Shown here piece by piece: positions 16,462 through 25,823 of a DNA stretch of 64,000 bases (position 1 is its first letter; every line of letters starts with the position of its first letter). The stretch lies in assembly GCF_046115515.1 (NCBI RefSeq), contig NZ_CP175953.1; one strand, written 5' to 3'. A model generated the notes under the pieces. That model was not told the DNA's origin, did no database searches, and saw nothing but the letters and a program-made list of their open reading frames with translations. A program made the position numbers and the translations under genes. This stretch comes from Gracilimonas sp017641085. Lineage in GTDB: Bacteria > Bacteroidota > Rhodothermia > Balneolales > Balneolaceae.

Positions 16462-18189
16462 TCAAAAAATATTTTTGATTACATCTGGATGGATATTGTC
16501 AATTTTTTTTAATGCATCCATTGCATAAAAAGAAGAAATAACCCCTGAAGGAATCATTGGTTCTATTGTCGGTCTGTTACCAGAAATATCAGGAATTCTT
16601 ATTGGTTCCGTTTCCTTATTTAAATTGTATGGAATAGAGATTGCATTAAGGTAGTTCTTGTCAAAGTTAAATAGTTTTACTTGTCCTTCTTTCCAACTAA
16701 CATTCCCTCCTTTAAGTAATGTTTCAAAAAAATCAAGCATATGTTTTGCTGTAGCATGATATTCATCATGCTTTTGATAATTCCTTAAGGTTTTAGTCAC
16801 TTTGTCTTGATCTAAAACTAAAGTAACTAAAATACCCCCGCTTCCAATGTAGAGGTCAATGCCAAATGCTTGGGCTTTACACAAAATGGATTCATTACAT
16901 ATTTGCTCTGTAATCTTAAAAGCAGGCGTCTTGATGTCTTTGATGTTTGCTTCATCAAGCTTATCTAAGTTAAATAGCTCCTCACCTAGCTCTCTTATAA
17001 GAGAAAATTTCCAATCAACTCTTTTAGCGATTTCCTGTTCCGGAATATTCTCTTTGTTTTTTTTATCAATACCTGGTTGATATGCTCCACTTGGTATGGT
17101 CATTGTAAAGTTTGGATATTCAGCAACTGAATTATTCCGAAAAATGATTGGAATTCTGGGATTTGCAAACATTCCAGAATCATTCTTTTTAACCAGAATA
17201 GTACTTGTCTCAATGCCTGTTTTTAAAACTCTCTTTTTCAAATATTTCTTTATAACATCATGTCTTCTGGTATTACTATGCATTACATTTTGGCGGTAGG
17301 GAAGATTGAAAGCATCGTCATCCTTTATGACTATTTTATGTTCAATTTCATTTCTTATTACGCCACAGGTAGCCTGAAATTCGAAATAGCCACAATCATC
17401 GCTGGTAAGTAATTTAAGCGGTAACTCAAGATTTTCAGAATAATCATAAACTCTAAAAACAGTGCCATCATGGATGTTCTTTTTAGGATCTTTTTCCTGT
17501 TCCTGATAGTAAGTGATTACATTTTCATCGATTTCTAATTCATTCTTGTTTATATGACCTTTAATCAATTCTGTTGTCAGATCTTGATTTCCGGTTTCCC
17601 TGATAATTTGAAAAGGCACTCCGGTTGACCGATGATTTACCTCTGTCTTCCAAATGACAGTTTGATATTTTTTTTGCAAGTAACTAATGATATCGGAAAG
17701 TCTGTTAGAACGTATTTCTTCTGGAGCTTTCTCAAGTATAAACTTCATGAGTTCTACTCTGTCTAGTATCTCATGAGATCTTTTATTCTTTGCGGCAGAC
17801 CTGATTGAATCCCAGTTTCTTGCAATAATCTTAGTTGCTCTTTTAATACCCTTTGGATCAGTTAATCGATATTCAGAATCGTTGTTATGAGTTTTGATAA
17901 GCTTTTTCTTCATTAGCTTAGGCAGTTCTTTCAGAATCTCCTGATCTTCATAGGATTCTTCATAGACATGTTTAGTAAGAACGTTTACTTTCTCTGCAAT
18001 TTTTTTGTCAGTTTTAGCCTCGAGTATATAAATAGCCAGTAGAATATTATTCTCTAACGAATTCTGGAAAAATCCTCTTCTTTTGTCATTTTTTTCAGAA
18101 AGCCACTTAAAAAATTTAATCACATAAGGTATTACACCAATAATAGAAGCAATACTCGCAATTATACCCAGTATCCCTAGTAAACTCAT
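16462..18189 (-). CDS. Membrane-anchored protein with winged-helix-like and Nudix-like regions (575 residues)
   Basis: I cannot assign a family. Residues 1-28 form one hydrophobic helix (IASIASIIGVIPYVIKFF) followed by basic residues. Residues 45-125 resemble a winged helix: ILKELPKLMKKKLIKTHN then SEYRLTDPKGIKRATKI. A central mixed region (180-320) contains CGYFEFQATCGVIRNEIEHK. Residues 325-410 look like a diverged Nudix fold: TSTILVKKND, TIPSGAYQPG and RELGEEL (399-405), the last matching the RExxEE core, but with an insertion and no properly spaced glutamate before it. The gene is clearly more AT-rich than its surroundings and lies 25 nt after the IMPase-like gene. A nucleotide-sensing or accessory role is inference. 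Confidence 0.6.
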   Translation of the reverse strand: MSLLGILGIIASIASIIGVIPYVIKFFKWLSEKNDKRRGFFQNSLENNILLAIYILEAKTDKKIAEKVNVLTKHVYEESYEDQEILKELPKLMKKKLIKTHNNDSEYRLTDPKGIKRATKIIARNWDSIRSAAKNKRSHEILDRVELMKFILEKAPEEIRSNRLSDIISYLQKKYQTVIWKTEVNHRSTGVPFQIIRETGNQDLTTELIKGHINKNELEIDENVITYYQEQEKDPKKNIHDGTVFRVYDYSENLELPLKLLTSDDCGYFEFQATCGVIRNEIEHKIVIKDDDAFNLPYRQNVMHSNTRRHDVIKKYLKKRVLKTGIETSTILVKKNDSGMFANPRIPIIFRNNSVAEYPNFTMTIPSGAYQPGIDKKNKENIPEQEIAKRVDWKFSLIRELGEELFNLDKLDEANIKDIKTPAFKITEQICNESILCKAQAFGIDLYIGSGGILVTLVLDQDKVTKTLRNYQKHDEYHATAKHMLDFFETLLKGGNVSWKEGQVKLFNFDKNYLNAISIPYNLNKETEPIRIPDISGNRPTIEPMIPSGVISSFYAMDALKKIDNIHPDVIKNIF

Positions 18190-18214
18190 TTTGTCCGACC
18201 GTATTTAAATTGAG

Positions 18215-19186
18215 TTAAACAGTAAATTTCTGCTGAAATAATTCAAATAATTTCTTATTTGCAAACCCAATCCAATCAATATCTAAAGATGTAGATAAAT
18301 TATAATTAAGGTTTTTATCCTTAGGTGAACTAATAATGCAGCCTGCTTCTCTGGCTATCAAAAAAGTGCATAAATCGTAGGGATGGCAGCAAAGAATGTT
18401 ATCAAGGTCATGTTGAGAAGAAATTGAGTTTCTTAAATCAGCTACCATGCGATATTTACCAGAAGCAAGAAGAAATATTTGTCCACCGGTGGATAAATAT
18501 TGATCCGAAAAGACTAGTGCGTTTCCCTGTTCTTCTATTAAGACTTTAGAAAGAAACTGTTCTTCAATTTGAGATATGTGGGTTTTGGCTCCCGGAAAAA
18601 AATTAACGAAAACAGCATAGCCATGACTTAAATCGGCAGCCGAAGAAGAAGTTAGCTTCTTGCGGTCACTGACTGGTTCAAGCGTATTAGCATTATAAAC
18701 TTCTTCGAATGCTCCTTTGTTCTTCTCAGCACTTACAAATGAGAATAAATCCTGTTTGATGACTGGTATTTCTGTCTGAATGGATAAAAAAATGTCTTCG
18801 AGGTTGGTTTCAGGTCCTTTATTAGGAGCAACACCGGTCAGTATCCAGGCACTTCTCTTGTCATACATTATCTCCCTTGTACCGTCAATAGGATCGATGA
18901 TCAATTTATATTTCGGAGTAGTTCCTACCTTTGTAAATATTTTTTCACCAATTCCTTCGCCAACCAGTATACATCCACCGGGAAATGGATTTCTCTTGAA
19001 GAAATCTATTACAATATTTATGGCCTTTACATCGATAGAATAGGATATATCACCATGTTTGTGAATCCCATCTGTATCTTGTGAATTGTCTTGAAGGTTC
19101 AGATTATCCCGTAAGCTTGACAAAATCTCAAACTGAAGAAGTTTTATAAAACTAAATATTTCTTCTATATCATTATCATAACTCAT
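18215..19186 (-). CDS. Inositol monophosphatase-like (IMPase/CysQ superfamily) protein
   Basis: The 323-residue product has the superfamily metal site: acidic residues in VGEGIGE (75-81), DPIDGTREIMYD (98-109) and the C-terminal Asp in HPYDLCTFLIAREAGCII (Asp271). These ligate the divalent metals that hydrolyse phosphomonoesters such as inositol phosphate, fructose-1,6-bisphosphate or 3'-phosphoadenosine 5'-phosphate; which one cannot be told. Its ATG overlaps the rlmD TAA (TAATG at 19184-19188), so translation is coupled. The gene is AT-rich compared with rlmD (one hand-counted 60-nt line about 23% GC against about 45%). It forms a two-gene unit with the 575-residue protein. Confidence 0.8.
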   Translation of the reverse strand: MSYDNDIEEIFSFIKLLQFEILSSLRDNLNLQDNSQDTDGIHKHGDISYSIDVKAINIVIDFFKRNPFPGGCILVGEGIGEKIFTKVGTTPKYKLIIDPIDGTREIMYDKRSAWILTGVAPNKGPETNLEDIFLSIQTEIPVIKQDLFSFVSAEKNKGAFEEVYNANTLEPVSDRKKLTSSSAADLSHGYAVFVNFFPGAKTHISQIEEQFLSKVLIEEQGNALVFSDQYLSTGGQIFLLASGKYRMVADLRNSISSQHDLDNILCCHPYDLCTFLIAREAGCIISSPKDKNLNYNLSTSLDIDWIGFANKKLFELFQQKFTV

Positions 19187-20601
19187 TATGCAGGCACCCT
19201 TAATTTTAGCTTTGCTACGGCTTCAATGTGATACGTTTGAGGAAACATATCAACGGGCTGCACTTCTTCGATTTCATATACTTCTTTCAACTCTTTGAGG
19301 TCGCGGGCCATGGTGGAACTGTTACAGCTTACATAAACGATTCGCGGTACTTTCAGCTCGCAAAGTCGCTCTACCACATCGGGGTGCATACCTGCACGGG
19401 GAGGATCAGTAATCAATACATTCGGAGCTCCATATTCATCCACCACATCCTGGGTAAAAACATCTTTCATGTCACCTTTGATGAAAGAAACATTCCCGAC
19501 TTCATTTTCTTTTGCGTTGAACCGCGCATTTTCAACGGCTACATCCACCAGTTCGATTCCTAAAACGTGTTTGGCCGGTTTGCTCATAAATAAACTGAGC
19601 GTTCCGACTCCGCAATACAGGTCATACACCACATCACCGTCTTCCAGTTCGGCATAATCCCGGGCAATTTCGTACAGCTTCTCTGCTTGTGCCGTATTGG
19701 TTTGGAAGAATGCATTGGGGTGAATCTTGAAGGTAAATTCCCCGATTTTATCGACAATGTAACCCGGGCCGTGTAGTACTTTCTCAAAACGCCCGACTGC
19801 CGTTGGGCTTTTCGTGTCGTTCACATTATTCACAATGGTGGTGATGAAGGAGAATTCCTCAAGCAAGGCTTTTGTCATCTTTTGCATTACCTCCTGATCA
19901 TCCTGATACGTCACCAGGTTCACCATAAAGTCATCGGTGTGATGGGAGTTTCGGATCATCACATGCCGCATAAAGCCGGTATTTTCAAAGGTATCATACG
20001 GTTCAATGCCATGCTCAATGCAGTAGCTTCTCACAAAATCCAGAATCTCAAACGACTCTTTTACCTGCAGGTGACATTCCTTCAAGTTCAGGATTTTATC
20101 AAAACGCCCCGGGGCATGAAGTCCGGCTGCAAAGGCAGAATCATCCACATACTCATCGCTCCGGATTTCTTCTTCCGTGAGCCACCGGCGTGAACTGATG
20201 CTGTACTCCATCTTATTCCGGTAGTAGAATTCCTGATCGGCACCCACAGCTTCTTTGACGATTGAACCATCCAGCCCGCCAATCCGCTCGATGTGATCCC
20301 GAACCTGCTGGCTTTTGAACTCAATTTGTTTCTGGTAGGGGATATGTTGCCAGCTGCAACCGCCACACACTTTCGCATGCTGGCATTTAGGCTCAATGCG
20401 GTGTGGACTGGGTTCCAGCACTTCCAGCAGTTTTGCCTCCCGGTGTTTCTTTTTCTTTTTAACGATCCGGGCTTTTACTTTATCTCCCGGTGTGGTGCCA
20501 GGTACGAAAACGGCAAGTCCGTCCACCTTTGCCAAACCCTTGCCTTTAAACGCCGCATCTATAATTTCGAGTTCTACTTCCTGACCTTTTTTAAGCGACA
20601 T
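19186..20601 (-). CDS. rlmD: 23S rRNA (uracil-C5)-methyltransferase RlmD/RumA family
   Basis: The 471-residue protein has an N-terminal TRAM domain (about 1-60: GQEVELEI, GKGLAKVDGLAVFVPGTTPGDKV) and iron-sulfur cysteines CQHAKVCGGCSWQH plus a later Cys in LKECHLQ. The methyltransferase domain has VYDLYCGVGTLSLF (SAM motif I), TDPPRAGMHPDV and the catalytic cysteine in VYVSCNSSTMARDL. RlmD methylates U1939 of 23S rRNA; some family members (RlmCD type) modify two sites, so exact specificity is inferred. It is preceded by the cNMP-binding gene (2-nt gap) and coupled to the IMPase-like gene. Confidence 0.9.
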   Translation of the reverse strand: MSLKKGQEVELEIIDAAFKGKGLAKVDGLAVFVPGTTPGDKVKARIVKKKKKHREAKLLEVLEPSPHRIEPKCQHAKVCGGCSWQHIPYQKQIEFKSQQVRDHIERIGGLDGSIVKEAVGADQEFYYRNKMEYSISSRRWLTEEEIRSDEYVDDSAFAAGLHAPGRFDKILNLKECHLQVKESFEILDFVRSYCIEHGIEPYDTFENTGFMRHVMIRNSHHTDDFMVNLVTYQDDQEVMQKMTKALLEEFSFITTIVNNVNDTKSPTAVGRFEKVLHGPGYIVDKIGEFTFKIHPNAFFQTNTAQAEKLYEIARDYAELEDGDVVYDLYCGVGTLSLFMSKPAKHVLGIELVDVAVENARFNAKENEVGNVSFIKGDMKDVFTQDVVDEYGAPNVLITDPPRAGMHPDVVERLCELKVPRIVYVSCNSSTMARDLKELKEVYEIEEVQPVDMFPQTYHIEAVAKLKLRVPA

Positions 20602-20603
20602 AT

Positions 20604-21152
20604 TTATACTTTCTCTTCTCTGTTTGCTTCGTAATACGTTTGAAATTGAATGTTAAGGGCCAGCTGTTCACTTGAAACTTCGGCAAGTTTCCGGGCCGTT
20701 GTTTCCAGTTGACGTAAAGCGATATTGGTAAGTGTTTGCAAAAATTTAACGGCTATTTGAGGATGTCGGTCCCTCAGAACTTCAAAATCCGGTTTAAAAA
20801 ATCCGAGCAAGTCACAATCGGTGACGCAACGTGCAGAAGATTTTCTCCTCAAATTATATCCAATGGAAAGCGCTCCGAAACTATCCGGCGATTCCAGCTC
20901 AAGTTCAGAAATAATATCCTCTGCTGTTTCCTCATCCGGGTTTCCAATGGTGAGTTGTATTTTCCCTTTTTCGATGAAGTACATGCCGGTGCCGGGATCG
21001 TTCTTGTAGAAAACGTATTCGCCCTCTTTGTAGCTTCGGCGGTGGCACAGTTGCAGAAACTCATAGCGTTCAGCCGGGTTGAGGTTTGCCAGGAACTTCG
21101 ACTTGAAGACGATATTCGACTGATCTTTTAAGCGACTTAATTTATCAAACAT
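20604..21152 (-). CDS. Cyclic nucleotide-binding domain protein (Crp/Fnr-like, no DNA-binding domain)
   Basis: The 182-residue protein has one cNMP-binding beta-roll (about 18-130): FLQLCHRRSYKEGEYVFYKNDPGTGMYFIEKGKIQLTI, split by an acidic insert, then SPDSFGALSIGYNLRRKSSARCVTDCDLLGF and the C-helix (DRHPQIAVKFLQTL). The final helix carries no helix-turn-helix, so it is not an obvious transcription factor. The phosphate-binding Arg/Ser of true cAMP binders is partly altered (FGALSIGYNLRRKSSA), so ligand binding is uncertain. It sits between the Omp85 gene and rlmD and is probably co-transcribed with both. Confidence 0.8.
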   Translation of the reverse strand: MFDKLSRLKDQSNIVFKSKFLANLNPAERYEFLQLCHRRSYKEGEYVFYKNDPGTGMYFIEKGKIQLTIGNPDEETAEDIISELELESPDSFGALSIGYNLRRKSSARCVTDCDLLGFFKPDFEVLRDRHPQIAVKFLQTLTNIALRQLETTARKLAEVSSEQLALNIQFQTYYEANREEKV

Positions 21153-21169
21153 AGCACCTTTGATTGAGG

Positions 21170-23578
21170 TTAAAAGGAGTGACCGATCCCAAAACTGAAA
21201 TATAGCTGCTTGTTGTTTAACCAGCCATCCTGAAGGTCGTGCAGGCGGAAGGCAAAATCAAACCGAACTACCACATATTCCCAATCTAAACGTAAACCCG
21301 GTCCGCTGCCCACGGCAATTTGGTTATAAAAATTGTCAAAACGAAAACGACCTTGTTCCAGCCTGTCCTGGTTGTTTTCATCGCGGAAATCATTTTCAGG
21401 ACCGTACCACACATTGCCGGCATCCACGAATAGGGCAGCCATCCAGTTGGCTCCCAAAAAATCACGGATGAAAGTCTGCCGTACTTCGCTAAAGGCAGCG
21501 AGTTTAATCTCACCGCCGGGAATGTTCACGTTGTCGGTAGAGATATCACCCGGCCCAAGCTGAAATGGAGCCCAGCCACGAATATCATTACTTCCTCCGG
21601 CAAAAAACCGACGGTTAAGCGGGATAGAGGTGGAGCCTCCGTAAGGTTGGGCAAAACCACCAAAAAGTCTCCAGGCAAAAACTCCGGAATTTGAGATGGT
21701 GATGTAGCGCCGATAATCCGCAGAAAGTTTTACAAAACGGCTGTAGCTTAAATCGTTATCACTCAAACCAAACAGGGAGGGGAGGTTGCCTTCCAGCGTG
21801 TCCGGTGTTGAAATATGATTGTCGATGAGGTAGGGGATATTTCCACCCACCGAAATGGAATACTCGCTGAAATACCCGCGATTTCTTTTTATAAGATCCG
21901 TGTTTTGGCTTCGGAATGTATATCGGATGATGGATGATACCTGCGGCTCAAAATCCTCCAGAATACGCTGCAGTTCAAAGGCATCCACGATAGTGCCATC
22001 CTGCAGGGTGTCGGTGCCAAATTCATTGCGAAGGTTTCGGATGTAGGCATCGGATGGGTTGGTATCCACCAAATCCAGCTCAATTAAGTCCAGGAAACTG
22101 GAATAATTAGGGGTGTGATTAACTTCATACCGCATGTTAAAACCCACGTCAGAGTTTATATCGAATAACAGCTGATCGGAACGGCTATAGGATAACAAGT
22201 ATCGGGTTACACCACTGGTAAAGCCCGGGCGGTTATCAAGAGTTCGGAATGGGAAGTTCAAGCGGGGAACTGAGTACTCGGCTCTCAATTCGTAGCTTCG
22301 GAATACGGAAGATTGAGTGGCAGTGGTGTCAATTTCTTCCAAAACAGCCGGGCTCACAAACTCGAAACTGGCATTGGCACCAATAATCAGGTTCTCTGCA
22401 TTTCCGAATACATTGTTGTTGTTGTAATCGATTCCAAAACCGGTACCGTAACCATATCGCTTCATCCCAAACAGCTCGGTAGAAATACTGTGTTTGGTAA
22501 GGGTTTGAAGGTCAAAGTAGACCGGTATTTCTTCACGGCTGAAGTCCGGCAGGGCCTGGTTTTCGTTCTGCCCGAAGCGTTGTATGTAAAGCATCCCAAG
22601 ATTCTGAAACTCATTAACCGTCTCCAGGTACAAGGAATGATTATAAATAGACCCCGGCTTAAACAGCAGCTGACTGGAAAGCAAGCTAAAGTGAGATTGC
22701 GTGCCCGGTTCTTTCTGCAGATATATCACATTCGAAGAATCCACGGTATGCGGAGGGCCGATCAGGGTATCTTTTTGGGTATAGTTGACGGGAGGTTCTT
22801 CGTCGCTTAAACGAACTCTTATGTTCCCAAAGCGGTAGATCTCTCCGGGATTCACCTGGTACAATACATCCAGCGTGTTGGGGGTTGTAGTGTCGGGTTT
22901 GACCAAAGCAATGACGGAATCCCGCTGAACAGAGGCATACCCATTATTTTTCAGGAAGGTGATGATCCGTTGCTGCTCATTACTGAGCTCCTGTGAACTG
23001 TACTGACGGTTTACACGGTAAGTGTTTTCATCAATACGTCCTTTGGTAAGGATGCTTTGTTCCAGGAAGTTCACCCTCTTTTGAGGATCTGAAAATCCCG
23101 GTATTCCCCGGTACGAAATGGTATTGATGAAATAAGGCTCACCTTCATCTATAATAAAAGAGACCTCAATTTTATCGGTCCGGTACTCTACAATGGTTGT
23201 ATCTACCGCCACGTCCAGAAAACCCAGTGATTCATAATACAGGGCAATCCGCTCCATATCGTTGCCCACGGTTTGCAGATTCAGGTAGGCGGGGTCTTCA
23301 CCAAACCTTCCATTCGACATGTTCCAGATAAAGTACCAGGGGGTAAACCGTGGTATTCCAAGGAATTCACGGTTGGTGCGGGTTCTCACCAGCGTTTCTA
23401 AGGTGCGGTCTTTGACGTTTTCATTTCCTGAAAACCGGATGCGGCGCACTACATCTTCGGTGTTAGTGCTTTCCTGGCTTTGTTGGGCATAAATTTCGGC
23501 AGGATGAATGATATCCACCCATGCAAAAATACATAGCAGAAATGTGATTCTAAGTAGGCTGTAGATAGATGCAAGCAA
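21170..23578 (-). CDS. Omp85-family outer-membrane protein (BamA/TamA-like) with POTRA domains
   Basis: The 802-residue product has a signal sequence ending near IYAQQSQ. Residues about 40-330 contain POTRA-like repeats (VVRRIRFSGNENVKDRTLETLV; IEVSFIIDEGEPYFINTISYRGIPGF; VLYQVNPGEIYRFGNIRVRL). The C-terminal half is a 16-strand-type barrel with the surface-antigen signature (RRFFAGGSNDIRGW, then AFSEVRQTFIRDFLG and GPGLRLDWEYVVVRFDFAF) ending in a terminal Phe (FSFGIGHSF). Such proteins insert outer-membrane proteins or export substrates. Whether this is the essential BamA or a TamA-like paralogue cannot be decided from this window. Confidence 0.85.
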   Translation of the reverse strand: MLASIYSLLRITFLLCIFAWVDIIHPAEIYAQQSQESTNTEDVVRRIRFSGNENVKDRTLETLVRTRTNREFLGIPRFTPWYFIWNMSNGRFGEDPAYLNLQTVGNDMERIALYYESLGFLDVAVDTTIVEYRTDKIEVSFIIDEGEPYFINTISYRGIPGFSDPQKRVNFLEQSILTKGRIDENTYRVNRQYSSQELSNEQQRIITFLKNNGYASVQRDSVIALVKPDTTTPNTLDVLYQVNPGEIYRFGNIRVRLSDEEPPVNYTQKDTLIGPPHTVDSSNVIYLQKEPGTQSHFSLLSSQLLFKPGSIYNHSLYLETVNEFQNLGMLYIQRFGQNENQALPDFSREEIPVYFDLQTLTKHSISTELFGMKRYGYGTGFGIDYNNNNVFGNAENLIIGANASFEFVSPAVLEEIDTTATQSSVFRSYELRAEYSVPRLNFPFRTLDNRPGFTSGVTRYLLSYSRSDQLLFDINSDVGFNMRYEVNHTPNYSSFLDLIELDLVDTNPSDAYIRNLRNEFGTDTLQDGTIVDAFELQRILEDFEPQVSSIIRYTFRSQNTDLIKRNRGYFSEYSISVGGNIPYLIDNHISTPDTLEGNLPSLFGLSDNDLSYSRFVKLSADYRRYITISNSGVFAWRLFGGFAQPYGGSTSIPLNRRFFAGGSNDIRGWAPFQLGPGDISTDNVNIPGGEIKLAAFSEVRQTFIRDFLGANWMAALFVDAGNVWYGPENDFRDENNQDRLEQGRFRFDNFYNQIAVGSGPGLRLDWEYVVVRFDFAFRLHDLQDGWLNNKQLYFSFGIGHSF

Positions 23579-23641
23579 GGTAATACAGAAAAAACGGCTG
23601 ATCTTTACAGAACAACCGCAGCCTCTGTTGAGGATTAGTTA

Positions 23642-23896
23642 TTAAACGTCGTCGTAATCGAATCCTTCGTCTTCTTCATTATGAAAGAAGTCTTCTTTAC
23701 GAATGTAATCGGGCCAGATATCTTCAATGCCTTCATATACAGGCTCTTCACCTTGTTCGATTTCTTCAAGCTCTTCGAGATTTACAATAACCTGGTTAGG
23801 CAAGCCATTGCGTTCTGCCCATTCAATAAGTTCTTCCCGGGTGGCCGGGAAAGGGGCATCATCTAAAGCTGCGGCTAATTCAACGGTCCAAATCAT
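23642..23896 (-). CDS. DUF2795 domain protein, 84 residues
   Basis: A short acidic protein with the DUF2795 pattern: WTVELAAALDDAPFPATREELIEWAERNGLPNQVIVNLEELEEI, then EDIWPDYIRKEDFF and a very acidic tail (NEEDEGFDYDDV). The family is small, predicted helical and without assigned function. It is upstream of the Omp85 gene on the same strand, divergent from tatA. Confidence 0.8.
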   Translation of the reverse strand: MIWTVELAAALDDAPFPATREELIEWAERNGLPNQVIVNLEELEEIEQGEEPVYEGIEDIWPDYIRKEDFFHNEEDEGFDYDDV

Positions 23897-24002
23897 AGTT
23901 AAGTAATTATTTTAGAATGAATGAGTGTAATAAACACATGTGTTGATAAAACACAAGTGAATAAATAAAATTTTTGTTCCAAATTCGTGCCGAAAATATT
24001 GT

Positions 24003-24010
24003 TATCTTCG
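24003..24010 (+). promoter_or_regulatory. Candidate -7 promoter element for tatA-gatA
   Basis: TATCTTCG fits TAnnTT(T/C)G and lies 37 nt before the tatA ATG, leaving room for a short leader. A TTTTTG at 23971-23976 is 26 nt upstream, longer than the usual spacer, so only the -7 box is proposed. Confidence 0.35.
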
Positions 24011-24047
24011 CACAAATACATCAACTAAATCCTGAGAGGATTATTTT

Positions 24048-24266
24048 ATGTTTAACAGTTTAGGTGCACCTGAAATTCTCATTATTGCCATCATGGTTTT
24101 GGTACTTTTCGGAGCAAAACGCATTCCGGAATTGGCTCGTGGATTAGGGCAGGGAATTAAAGAATTCCGCCAGGCTTCAAAAGACATTAAAAAAGAAATT
24201 GAAGACAGTTCCCGCGATATAAATGATGCGGCTAATCACGAAGAAACCTCTTCTAAAAGCAAATAA
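24048..24266 (+). CDS. tatA: Twin-arginine translocase subunit TatA/TatE family
   Basis: The 72-residue protein has the canonical TatA architecture: a short periplasmic N-terminus (MFNSLGAPEILIIAIMVLVLFGAKRIPEL), one membrane helix, the FGAKRIPELARGLG hinge, an amphipathic helix and an acidic/polar tail (residues 45-72). TatA oligomers form the pathway for folded proteins with twin-arginine signals. No tatC is present here. The upstream region has a candidate promoter and gatA follows after 18 nt, so the two genes are likely co-transcribed. Confidence 0.93.
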   Translation: MFNSLGAPEILIIAIMVLVLFGAKRIPELARGLGQGIKEFRQASKDIKKEIEDSSRDINDAANHEETSSKSK

Positions 24267-24284
24267 ACCCAGAAATTGAACTAC

Positions 24285-25808
24285 ATGACTATTACAGAGA
24301 CTCGAGAAAAAGTCTTATCAGGAGAACTAAAACTTCGAGAACTTGTAGAGCAGTACAGAAAAGAAATTGAGACCCATAATTCGGAAATTAATGCCTATGT
24401 AGCCACCGATTTTGAGGGGGCTCTTGCCCGGGCCGATGAGGTTCAAAAAAAGGTTGATAACGGTACCGCCGGAAAGCTTGCCGGGGTGGTGATGGGAATC
24501 AAAGACGTGATTTCTGAGCGAGGAAAGAAGCTAACCTGTGCGTCAAAGATACTTGAGAACTTCGAAAGCGTGTATGATGCCACCGTAATTGAACGACTTC
24601 GGGAAGAAGACGCGATCTTTATCGGGCGACTTAATATGGATGAATTTGCCATGGGCTCCACCAACGAGTACAGCAATTTCGGTCCGGTTAAGAATCCTCA
24701 AAATACCGATAAAGTACCCGGTGGTTCGTCTGGCGGGAGTGCAGCTGCTGTAGCTTCCGGAATGGCCATGACTACCTTAGGTTCAGATACCGGTGGTTCC
24801 ATACGTCAGCCGGCTTCGTATTGTGGTGTGGTTGGGTTGAAGCCTACCTATGGAAGGGTTTCACGGTATGGACTGGTAGCATTTGCTTCTTCATTTGATT
24901 GTATCGGTCCTCTGGCTAATTCAGTGGAAGACACCGCCCGCATATTGGATGTCATCGCCGGCTTTGATGAACGAGATAACACTTCATCTCACCGTGAGAA
25001 AGATGACTATGTGGGTGCGGTACAAAATCCGAACAAGAAAATTAAGATCGGTGTACCTGAGGAATTTTTTGGCGAAGGTCTTGATGCAGAGATTAAAAAA
25101 GGTATCGAAGAAGTACTGGATAAGCTGGAAGCAGATGGAGCCGATCTGGTTCCCATTCATCTGCCGCATACCAAGTATGGAATCGCCACTTATTACATTT
25201 TAGCCACTGCCGAAGCCTCCAGTAACCTGGCCCGGTATGATGGAATTCGGTACGGGCATCGCGCTGATAAGGATGAGATGCGGGATGAGCTCAAAAAAGA
25301 AGAGCAGGCTTTAAAAGAAGCATTCGAACAGGCCAAAGGGGAAGAAAAAATTGAGCTACAGGAAAAACTTTCAAAGCTGGATTCTCCGCTCATTCGCTTG
25401 TATAAAAAATCCAGAACCGAAGGCTTCGGAACGGAAGTAAAGCGACGGATTATGCTGGGGACCTACGTATTGAGTGCGGGTTATTATGATGCTTACTACG
25501 GTAAAGCCCAAAAGGTGCGCCGACTCATACAGAACGATTATAAGGAAGCTTTCAAGAAAGTGGATGTAATCGTAAGCCCTACGGCACCAACCACGGCTTT
25601 CGACTTAGGATCTAAAATGGATGATCCCGTGCAAATGTACCTGAACGATGTATATACCATTACAGCTAACCTGGCCGGTATATGCGGAATCAGTGTTCCA
25701 GCGGGCACACACAGTAACGGACTTCCTTACGGCATTCAGTTTATGGGAGACAGCTTCCAGGAAACTAAGGTTCTGAATGCTGCACGACTTGTAGAACTCC
25801 AATCATAA
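24285..25808 (+). CDS. gatA: Asp-tRNA(Asn)/Glu-tRNA(Gln) amidotransferase subunit A
   Basis: The 507-residue protein from ATG 24285 (an in-frame TTG at 24276 precedes it) belongs to the amidase signature family. The catalytic Lys lies in VVMGIKDVISERG, the Ser-cis-Ser pair in the glycine/serine block PGGSSGGSAAAVASGM followed by GSDTGGSIRQPA. GatA liberates ammonia from glutamine for transamidation of misacylated Glu-tRNA(Gln)/Asp-tRNA(Asn) with GatB and GatC, which are not in the window. The C-terminus (PYGIQFMGDSFQETKVLNAARLVE) is complete. It follows tatA closely. Confidence 0.95.
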   Translation: MTITETREKVLSGELKLRELVEQYRKEIETHNSEINAYVATDFEGALARADEVQKKVDNGTAGKLAGVVMGIKDVISERGKKLTCASKILENFESVYDATVIERLREEDAIFIGRLNMDEFAMGSTNEYSNFGPVKNPQNTDKVPGGSSGGSAAAVASGMAMTTLGSDTGGSIRQPASYCGVVGLKPTYGRVSRYGLVAFASSFDCIGPLANSVEDTARILDVIAGFDERDNTSSHREKDDYVGAVQNPNKKIKIGVPEEFFGEGLDAEIKKGIEEVLDKLEADGADLVPIHLPHTKYGIATYYILATAEASSNLARYDGIRYGHRADKDEMRDELKKEEQALKEAFEQAKGEEKIELQEKLSKLDSPLIRLYKKSRTEGFGTEVKRRIMLGTYVLSAGYYDAYYGKAQKVRRLIQNDYKEAFKKVDVIVSPTAPTTAFDLGSKMDDPVQMYLNDVYTITANLAGICGISVPAGTHSNGLPYGIQFMGDSFQETKVLNAARLVELQS

Positions 25809-25823
25809 AATTTTACCATACTT

